Shown: one piece after another, positions 4,466 through 11,046 of the stretch
Position numbering within the stretch: position 1 is the stretch's first letter
Layout of the letters: every line of letters begins with the position of its first letter
From: Bacteroidales bacterium UBA755
Lineage (GTDB): Bacteria; Bacteroidota; Bacteroidia; Bacteroidales; UBA932
Assembly: GCA_002297815.1 (NCBI GenBank)
Contig: DBKH01000039.1
Coordinates: 26,032-37,077, forward strand
DNA length: 11,046 nucleotides
Direction: 5' to 3'
Notes under the pieces: model-generated
Told to the model about the DNA's origin: nothing
Databases searched by the model: none
The model's input: only the letters and a program-made list of their open reading frames with translations
Program-made: the position numbers and the translations under genes

Positions 4466-6748
4466 TCATTTGTTTTCTTCTATTGAGAAACCGACAGACA
4501 CACTGTTCCCTGCTTCATCTACGGCAGTGACAGTGTGTTTTCCAATGGATGGAATCAAGGTAATTTGGTGAATCATCTTGGTTTCCCCAACATATTCATT
4601 GTCTAGGTGCCAAAAGACAGTGGTCATCGGCTTTCGATGCGCAAGGTTAAATGTCACCCCTTGAATTGTGCCATCCAATTGACGCGGAATGAATAGCTTA
4701 GCTCCGTTTTCGGGATAGATGAACTCCATCGCTGAAGAACTTTCCTGATGAGGAGGTAGGGGAGAATATTCAGGATGATGTTGCTTGTAGTACCACTCCA
4801 TCGAAGGAGGTAGCACGAACACCTTCTCTTCCCCGATTGTCTTATGGTATGGGCACGGCTCGCTTTTGATAGCCTTTTTAGGAAGTATCAATGTGTCTGA
4901 AAGATCGCAGTTTACACTTTTAAGATGTCCCGATTTAGGGCAGACCTCGGCAACGATGTAGTCTCCGTAGGCGGGTTCTTTGAACCAACCATTCCTTGAA
5001 TATGCCCTGTCATATTCTGTGCTGGGCAGAAGGTTGAATATGTCAAACATCACCGGTCCTGCTGCCCTTGCACCAACTAGTCCGGGCACTCCCTGACCCT
5101 GAGCGTTTCCTGCCCAGACGCCAACGGCATAGTCTGGTGTCACCCCAACAGCCCAAGCGTCCCTAAATCCATAACTCGTTCCTGTCTTCCAAGCCACCTT
5201 CTTTACTGAGCTAACTAATCTCCAATCTATTTCGTCTGGGCGGTTGACTTCTTTTAAAGCCTCGAATGTCCACCAAAGGGCGCATTTGTCTGTGAGTGGA
5301 AAGCCGTAGAGTCTGTCACCTTTCTTCGTTTGTGACGAGTCTGTAAGTTGATAGGATGCAGACATTTTGGAATATATTGAAGTGATCTCCCCCAGCGAGC
5401 CTTCCGCCCCACCCAGAATTAGGGATAGCCCATAATGAGAAGCACTTTGCTTCAGTGTAGTCATGCCTAACTTTTTGAGTATGTCCATGAACTTAGGAAC
5501 TCCGAAACGTCTAAGCATGTGGACAGCAGGGACGTTAAGTGAACGTGCAAGAGCCTCTGCCGCTGGCACAGCTCCATTGAACTGACGATTATAATTTTGT
5601 GGGGAGAATCCGTTGAGGTTTATCGGAATGTCAGGAAGCAACGTGTTCGGCAGAATCTCACCTTCCCCAAGCATGGCACAGTACAGTACAGGTTTCAGGA
5701 TGCTGCCTGTGCTTCTTGGAGAGCGTATGATGTCTACTTCGCTTCCTGGACGTTTCCTTGAAGGATTTGCGTTGCCGATGTAGGCAAGGGTTTCTCCGGT
5801 GTGTACATCCTGGACGATTGCTGCCAGATCTTCGATTCCTGACCGGGATAGTTCCTCATTCCATTGATCGGCTATGATCTGAACCTGTCTCTGAAGGTGA
5901 ATGTCGATAGATGTCCGGATTCGTTTCCCTTGTGAGGTTTTCCAGTAATATTCAGTAAGGTGATGAGCCTCCTGTGGAAGGGCCTTGGGCTCTGAAGGTA
6001 AAGGCTCGTCACAAGCTAGCTCAAAATCCAAGGAGTCAAGATACCCATCCTTAAGAAGGATTCTTAGAAGACGATTCCTTTTAGCCAAAAGGCTGTTCCT
6101 GTTTTTGCCAGGGTGAATCTCAGACGGGGAGTTCGGCAACACGGCTAAAGTTGCTGTTTCTCCCCATGACAGCTCTTCGGGAGGGCGACCGAAGTAACGC
6201 CACGAAGCTGCTTCCAATCCGACAACATTCCCACCGAACGGAGCGTGCGAGGCGTATAGCGCGAGAATCTCATCTTTGTCGTAGCTGAGTTCCAAACGTG
6301 TCGCCAAAATCGCCTCAATCAGTTTTTGCCCGATAGTTCTTTCCTTTCCTCTTGACATTCTGATTACCTGCATGGTAATAGTGCTTCCTCCGCTTGTTAC
6401 CTTGCCGGCCTTCAGATTGCCGATAGCTGCCCTGGCAATCGCTACGGGGTTTACACCGTGATGGAACGCAAACCAACGATCCTCAAACTCGATCAAAGCA
6501 ATCTTGAATTTTTGAGGTACCGAATCTGACGGAGGGAATCTCCATTGACCATCTCTTGCAATTCTCGCCCCCATCAATTCACCGTTCCTGTCTGTCACAA
6601 CAGTGGAATAGCTTGTACTTTTGAATATGTCCTTGGGAAGACAAAAGAAATACACAATCACAAAGGACATGGCCAAAGCAAAGATGACATGTCCCTTGGA
6701 TGTTTTTTTGAATCCTCTCCTAAAGTGTTGGAGCAAATTCTTGAACAT
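4466..6748 (-). CDS. pbpC: Penicillin-binding protein 1C (bifunctional transglycosylase/transpeptidase)
   Basis: A class A penicillin-binding protein that polymerises lipid II and cross-links peptidoglycan from the inner membrane. Its 760 residues are close to the usual PBP1C length. In order: a basic cytoplasmic start, one membrane anchor (about 20-38), and a GT51 glycosyltransferase domain. That domain has EDRWFAFHHG (89-98, catalytic Glu89), GGSTITMQ (120-127) and RTIGQKLIE (137-145, Glu145). The transpeptidase domain follows with SILK (Ser349, Lys352), SLN (403-405) and KTGTS (521-525). The C-terminal PBP1C beta-sandwich (about 675-757) is the domain that marks PBP1C rather than PBP1A/1B. 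All catalytic residues are present. The ATG lies 3 nt after the stop of the alpha-2-macroglobulin gene, so the two are co-transcribed, the arrangement known from many Gram-negative bacteria. Its TGA stop abuts the M48 gene's stop. Confidence 0.97.
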   Translation of the reverse strand: MFKNLLQHFRRGFKKTSKGHVIFALAMSFVIVYFFCLPKDIFKSTSYSTVVTDRNGELMGARIARDGQWRFPPSDSVPQKFKIALIEFEDRWFAFHHGVNPVAIARAAIGNLKAGKVTSGGSTITMQVIRMSRGKERTIGQKLIEAILATRLELSYDKDEILALYASHAPFGGNVVGLEAASWRYFGRPPEELSWGETATLAVLPNSPSEIHPGKNRNSLLAKRNRLLRILLKDGYLDSLDFELACDEPLPSEPKALPQEAHHLTEYYWKTSQGKRIRTSIDIHLQRQVQIIADQWNEELSRSGIEDLAAIVQDVHTGETLAYIGNANPSRKRPGSEVDIIRSPRSTGSILKPVLYCAMLGEGEILPNTLLPDIPINLNGFSPQNYNRQFNGAVPAAEALARSLNVPAVHMLRRFGVPKFMDILKKLGMTTLKQSASHYGLSLILGGAEGSLGEITSIYSKMSASYQLTDSSQTKKGDRLYGFPLTDKCALWWTFEALKEVNRPDEIDWRLVSSVKKVAWKTGTSYGFRDAWAVGVTPDYAVGVWAGNAQGQGVPGLVGARAAGPVMFDIFNLLPSTEYDRAYSRNGWFKEPAYGDYIVAEVCPKSGHLKSVNCDLSDTLILPKKAIKSEPCPYHKTIGEEKVFVLPPSMEWYYKQHHPEYSPLPPHQESSSAMEFIYPENGAKLFIPRQLDGTIQGVTFNLAHRKPMTTVFWHLDNEYVGETKMIHQITLIPSIGKHTVTAVDEAGNSVSVGFSIEENK
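4498..4541 (+). terminator. Candidate terminator of the M48 gene, inside the 3' end of pbpC
   Basis: ACACACTG (4498-4505) pairs perfectly with CAGTGTGT (4531-4538). Inside it CTGC (4510-4513) pairs with GCAG (4524-4527). The right arm runs into TTTT (4538-4541). It begins 33 nt after the M48 stop and lies wholly within pbpC codons near the C-terminus. The loop is long and the T-run short, so it would be a modest terminator. On the other strand there is no suitable T-run directly after the stem. Confidence 0.4.
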
Positions 6749-6751
6749 GGC

Positions 6752-9700
6752 CTATTCCGTGACAGTCGCGGTGCCGGAAGCCGTGTTTGCGTTAATGTGC
6801 GAATCGTACATGGCCTCGCACTTGACGGCAGGAAGGATGTATTCCCCTTGGTAGGAAGCATGCATTTTGACTCTGAATGTCTTTCCGGCCCCTTTTGCAA
6901 GATCGAAGAACCAACATATTCGATCATCCCTTATGTCAAGGTGGCTGTAGGAGGCATTAGCTGACTCACCTCCGAACAATCTGTCGTTGATGATTTCCCA
7001 GCCGGACGGAATCATCTCCGTCAATGCAAGATTATTGTAATCCCTTGTTCCACTAGTGTTTGCAACTGTGATAGTGACGGTGAAATCTGAGCCTTGCGGA
7101 ATGCTACGAGGATTCAATGCCTTCCCGTTTTCCGCAGTATAGACTACTCTCAGGCTTAGCCCATTGGACTTTGCCTCAACCTTATCCACATATTCCGGAA
7201 CTGTTGATGTTATGAGAGTGGCGTAGATGCTACCGTCTGTGTTGTTCGTGACATCAACGTCCCCGTTTTGAGGGTCGAGCGGAGTAGATTTATTGGCTTT
7301 GGTTGTCTTGACGGAGATGATGTTTTCGCCTTGTTTTATCTCGGCTGAAAGGGTCCCCGTGCCAACCTCTCGCGCCAGCCTCTTCATTGCATTTGTGGCA
7401 AATGCTGCCTCCTGGGTCATGTACCATCCGTTGGACATGCTTCCTGCAACTTCTTGCGCAAGGTCCATCGCTGCTGGGATGTCATCAGTCAACACCAAAG
7501 CTTCAATAGCTATTGACTTGTCTCTTGTCGGGGAACCAAAAGTCTCAACATTGGCAGAAGCTTCGGTAAAATTAATCCGGAGCTTTGAAATGATTTCGGT
7601 GGCCACTGTCTTCTTCCCTGAAAGAGCGTAGGTTGAAGCTAACATCCAACCTGCTTGATCGGAAAGGGTTTCACTCTCTTTCAATCTGTTCATCGCCCCA
7701 CTTTCCATCTCACCGTTCAATGCCATGGTGTAAAGCCTGTAGGCCTGATTGAGATCTCCTTGAGCAGCGTTGTCTGAATTTCGATAATCCTGAACATTCC
7801 TCTTTTGGAATCTTGTCCAACTAGCAAGCACACCCTTGCTGACTGTGAACCCATTTTGAGCAGCAGTGATCATGAATTGACCGGCCATAGACGTGACCCA
7901 ACTGTTAGCGTCAGGGGAGCCAGGCCAGTAGGAGAATCCACCGTTACCTAGCTGCCTCTGATAAAGCTGTTGGAGAAGGTCTGGAATCATGTTGTCAATC
8001 TCTTTCTGTTTGTCTTCTGTCAACATCCCCTTCACAGAGAGGAGGCTGATTCCCTTTGATGCAAGCTGCTCAGTGCAATTGTAATTGTAATTCTTGAAGA
8101 AATTGAATATCCCTCCGCAGTCCACGGATGGGAAACCGGTGAGCTCAAGAGTTGCCCATTGTCCTTCACCAGAAGTGAATGGGGTGAAGTTGAGATGCTT
8201 CGTTGCACCTTTCGCGATTTCTGCTTTTATGATTGAGACTACCGGTGGATTTGATGTGCGTACTTCAAGGGTAATCTTTTCTGAGGCCTTATGTCCATTG
8301 CCAGTCGCAGTCACATGCACAGTCGCAGTCCCTGTCCCCGTGGCCTCAAGATTGAATTTAAGGAGTTTATCTCCATGTTTACTGAAAGACACATTCGCTT
8401 TAGAGTCTCCGTTGATTCTTACCGGTCCTTCAGTTTTCACGCTGATTTCAGCGTTATTCACTCCGTCTTCAAGTACGAACACATTGACAGGCATGCTGAC
8501 TTTTTCTCCGACACCGATGACTCTTGGCAAAGATGGTAGAATCATCAGAGGAGAACGGACTGGAACTGTTTTTTCTGCATTACCGTAGGAGCCGTCTTTA
8601 GCCGCCACCACCATGACTCTGACGCTGCCTACATACATAGGAAGCTTGAGACGGTGGGTCGCTGTACCGCTTTGCAAAGTGAATGGGCCTAAATATTTGA
8701 CGACAGCATTGAATCGATTGTCTTTCTTTGCCCCAACAATGAGATTCTCGTCTCCGCCAATGCTGAACATAGGCGAGAATCTTCCGCTGTAGGCTCCGAT
8801 GACCTCATCGTACAAATCCCAAGTGCTCACACCAAGAGCTTCTCTAGCGTACATCGCTTTCCAAGGATCTGGAGTCTTGAAAGCAGTAAGATCCAGAAGT
8901 CCTTCATCGACAATGGCAAGAGTGTAAGTCATAGGCCTGTTCTTCTTCTCCTTGACTTTGATCGTGAACTCCTCTTCAGGACGAAGGACGTCAGACATGC
9001 TGATCACAGGCTCAAGATGAGTACTTTCATCGTTGACCATAACGGGACGTACTCCATAAAGCCTTATTGGCAGGTCATTTCCAGACTTCTCATGAGGCTG
9101 GATCAGAGTGACATGAACATAGAAGTTAGGAGCCATTTCTGGAGTAATCTTGAAAGAGTATGCTACATCTCCTTCTTCAGATGTCTTGACCCAATTCCTA
9201 GAAATAACTTTCCTAGAGTTCTCCAAAGACACAAGTGCATGGCCCTTTGACGCAGCAGGAATATATACTGTCGCGGTTTCTCCTACATTGTACGATTCCT
9301 TGTCGGTTGTGAAAGACAGCATCGAGAGAGCGTCTGGGTCGGCCTTGGATGAACGTCCCCTATAGGCAGGCCAATCCACATAGACAATGTCTCCGCTGAC
9401 ATGTCCGCTTTCGGTGTCAGTGACAAGAACAAGGTACCGTCCCCATTCAGGGTAGTCAACCCTGAATGGAATGCCACCGTCTTTCTTTCCAGACATTAAA
9501 GTGCCGGAGGCAATGACTTCGGCTGTCGGACTGTTTACATAAGAATCCAGACTTTCACTTCGACTTTCCCACCACCAGCTCCACTTCATCTTGTAGATTG
9601 AATATTTCAGATTGTGCCCGGAGACTCTTAAGCCGTTTTTGTCAACAACGGCCACGTTGATTGTGTAGTCAGTGTCAGTCTCTAAATACATGCTGTTCCC

Positions 9701-11046
9701 AGTAGAAGGAATCTTGACCCCAACGTATGATGAATATGGGGAATAGTTCAACGACAATGTGTTGAAACTCACATCTCCACCTTGTTCTTCGACAGAAGTT
9801 GTTATGTCAGCTCTGAGCATGCCAGGAGCGTTATCTGCGGATGGTAAATTGATGTTTACCTTGGCATGGCCTTTCAAGTCAAGCCTAGTGTCAACTAGTT
9901 TGTGCTCGCTTGATGTGAAATCAGAAAGTGGGCAGTTGAATGTGTAACCCTCGAATCCCTTGAATGTTGATGGACCTTTGCGGAGAACCATGTTAACCTT
10001 CGCTTTGAGACCGGACGCTGCAGGTCCTGTTAGCCAATTGGAAGTGAGGTTAGCGTTGACATTGTGTCCTCCTTCCAGTATATCGGAGCCGAAGTTCACT
10101 TCAATCTTCAGCCTGTTCGGCTTGATGCTCTCGATTCTTAACGGTTTGTGGAAGGTAGCTCCTCCAACTTTGAAATAGGCGTGCCATGTCCCGGTTTGGT
10201 CATCGGTCTTTGTCTGGATGGCGAATGAATAGAATCCATTCTTCCCGTTACTGTTGATCTGCTTGGTGTAGAACTGCCCTTGTGGGGTATAGACTTCCAT
10301 CACTGTCGGGTGAGTGTCGGGGATCCTGTTTTCCTTGTCTTCCAGAATCATGGTGACATGAAGGGTGTCTCCCGGTCTCCAGACTCCTCTTTCTCCATAG
10401 ATGAAAGCCTTAAGCCCTTTTTTAAGTAATTTACCTCCGACATCGAACCGGCTTAAGGATTTTTGCTCTCCCTCAGTCACTTTTAGGTAACTGGTGGAGC
10501 CCCCTCTTTTCGCTACCACTACGAATGGTTTTCCAGTAAGGGTCACTTCTGCCATTCCGTCAGTTCCCGTTTTGGCGTAGCCGATCTCCTTAAGTTGGTA
10601 ACTATAGACGTAGAGTTCTGCGTTGAACACAGGATCAGTTGAGAGTATGTCGCTGACACTGACCCAAATCCGGTCGCCTCCAGAATACTTCGCGATGACT
10701 CCGAGGTTTGATGTCAGCAGATTGATGGCCGGGAATCTTCCATCAGACATGTAGTAGGTCGGTTTCTGAGGATTGTCTCTGTCCTCCCAAGAGAAACGAT
10801 TCCAGTCGTAGAAACTTTCGTAGTAGTCTGGGTAAGGTTTGTCCCATTCTTCGTCATCTTTCTCGGTGATTCTATCTGATGAGAGACTTACCATTTTGTT
10901 TGAAGGCGAGCCGCTTTTGAAGGACTCCGCTTTGCCGTACAGAGAATATTCCTGCTTAAAAGAAAGCCTTATTCTGTAAATCGCCCCCGGTTCTTGTTTG
11001 AAAAGCCCGGAAAGGTCTATTGAGTAATCCTGCCATTTGTGCAGAT
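6752..11046 (-). CDS. Bacterial alpha-2-macroglobulin with thioester motif (5' end beyond window)
   Basis: A giant envelope protein that traps attacking proteases by a bait cleavage and thioester mechanism. The frame stays open through the right edge: upstream of the Met at 10894 it continues for 50 codons reading LSGLFKQEPGAIYRIRLSF, a sequence typical of these proteins, so 10894 is not the true start. Visible: 1430 residues; relatives in the phylum usually have about 1800-1950, so roughly 400-500 residues including the signal peptide are missing. The MG2 domain shows YGERGVWRPGDT (about 216-227). The A2M domain follows at about 700-850 (LLDLTAFKTPDPW, then LKLPMYVGSVRVMVVAAKDG). The thioester motif CTEQ is encoded at 8066-8077 (Cys at visible residue 990), followed by the helical thioester domain and the C-terminal MG10 domain. 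It is the first visible gene of the pair with pbpC; the promoter lies outside the window. Confidence 0.96.
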   Translation of the reverse strand, partial: LHKWQDYSIDLSGLFKQEPGAIYRIRLSFKQEYSLYGKAESFKSGSPSNKMVSLSSDRITEKDDEEWDKPYPDYYESFYDWNRFSWEDRDNPQKPTYYMSDGRFPAINLLTSNLGVIAKYSGGDRIWVSVSDILSTDPVFNAELYVYSYQLKEIGYAKTGTDGMAEVTLTGKPFVVVAKRGGSTSYLKVTEGEQKSLSRFDVGGKLLKKGLKAFIYGERGVWRPGDTLHVTMILEDKENRIPDTHPTVMEVYTPQGQFYTKQINSNGKNGFYSFAIQTKTDDQTGTWHAYFKVGGATFHKPLRIESIKPNRLKIEVNFGSDILEGGHNVNANLTSNWLTGPAASGLKAKVNMVLRKGPSTFKGFEGYTFNCPLSDFTSSEHKLVDTRLDLKGHAKVNINLPSADNAPGMLRADITTSVEEQGGDVSFNTLSLNYSPYSSYVGVKIPSTGNSMYLETDTDYTINVAVVDKNGLRVSGHNLKYSIYKMKWSWWWESRSESLDSYVNSPTAEVIASGTLMSGKKDGGIPFRVDYPEWGRYLVLVTDTESGHVSGDIVYVDWPAYRGRSSKADPDALSMLSFTTDKESYNVGETATVYIPAASKGHALVSLENSRKVISRNWVKTSEEGDVAYSFKITPEMAPNFYVHVTLIQPHEKSGNDLPIRLYGVRPVMVNDESTHLEPVISMSDVLRPEEEFTIKVKEKKNRPMTYTLAIVDEGLLDLTAFKTPDPWKAMYAREALGVSTWDLYDEVIGAYSGRFSPMFSIGGDENLIVGAKKDNRFNAVVKYLGPFTLQSGTATHRLKLPMYVGSVRVMVVAAKDGSYGNAEKTVPVRSPLMILPSLPRVIGVGEKVSMPVNVFVLEDGVNNAEISVKTEGPVRINGDSKANVSFSKHGDKLLKFNLEATGTGTATVHVTATGNGHKASEKITLEVRTSNPPVVSIIKAEIAKGATKHLNFTPFTSGEGQWATLELTGFPSVDCGGIFNFFKNYNYNCTEQLASKGISLLSVKGMLTEDKQKEIDNMIPDLLQQLYQRQLGNGGFSYWPGSPDANSWVTSMAGQFMITAAQNGFTVSKGVLASWTRFQKRNVQDYRNSDNAAQGDLNQAYRLYTMALNGEMESGAMNRLKESETLSDQAGWMLASTYALSGKKTVATEIISKLRINFTEASANVETFGSPTRDKSIAIEALVLTDDIPAAMDLAQEVAGSMSNGWYMTQEAAFATNAMKRLAREVGTGTLSAEIKQGENIISVKTTKANKSTPLDPQNGDVDVTNNTDGSIYATLITSTVPEYVDKVEAKSNGLSLRVVYTAENGKALNPRSIPQGSDFTVTITVANTSGTRDYNNLALTEMIPSGWEIINDRLFGGESANASYSHLDIRDDRICWFFDLAKGAGKTFRVKMHASYQGEYILPAVKCEAMYDSHINANTASGTATVTE

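Noticed and set aside
10892..10894. Met at 10894 as the start of the alpha-2-macroglobulin
   Set aside because: The frame is open to the window edge and the 50 upstream codons read as typical A2M sequence; no signal peptide follows this Met.

Overview
The window looks like a chromosomal segment from a member of the order Bacteroidales. Three things point there. First, two promoters match the Bacteroidetes -33/-7 pattern (TTTG, about 19-21 nt, TAnnTTTG), and starts lack Shine-Dalgarno sequences. Second, the predicted lipoproteins have relaxed lipoboxes. Third, the gene families are typical of the group: a Kelch-type sialic acid mutarotase with an MFS transporter, and a very long alpha-2-macroglobulin paired with penicillin-binding protein 1C. 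I cannot fix the genus.

Positions 1-2550 hold the 3' end of a plus-strand operon. It has a predicted lipoprotein mutarotase related to NanM/YjhT (47-1252), then 1 nt later an MFS transporter of the anion:cation symporter type (1254-2495), closed by a strong intrinsic terminator. Together they suggest sialic acid use: the mutarotase speeds anomer conversion of free sialic acid and the transporter imports it. An upstream gene probably ends at the start codon of the mutarotase (TAATG overlap).

Positions 2615-2782 are a complete one-gene transcription unit: canonical promoter, tRNA-Val(TAC) without encoded CCA, and an intrinsic terminator.

Positions 2783-3661 (about 880 bp) have no convincing protein gene but are rich in inverted repeats. 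After a perfect TACCTTTG -7 box at 2862 come a two-tier hairpin (2889-2938), two smaller hairpins, and two tandem hairpins of related design 52 nt apart (3126-3230). Separately, a very strong nested palindrome (3430-3581) has 25-bp arms. This is the least explained part of the window: a structured RNA, an interspersed mobile repeat, or both.

Positions 3606-11046 are an envelope-protection neighbourhood. A plus-strand M48 lipoprotein metalloprotease with its own promoter (3662-4465) runs head-on into a minus-strand pair: alpha-2-macroglobulin (from beyond the right edge to 6752) followed 3 nt later by pbpC (6748-4466). The stop codons of the M48 gene and pbpC abut with no base between them. 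By family knowledge, the alpha-2-macroglobulin traps proteases that get into the periplasm and PBP1C makes or repairs peptidoglycan. The protein-coding genes are recognisable families; the novelty, if any, is in the intergenic structure.
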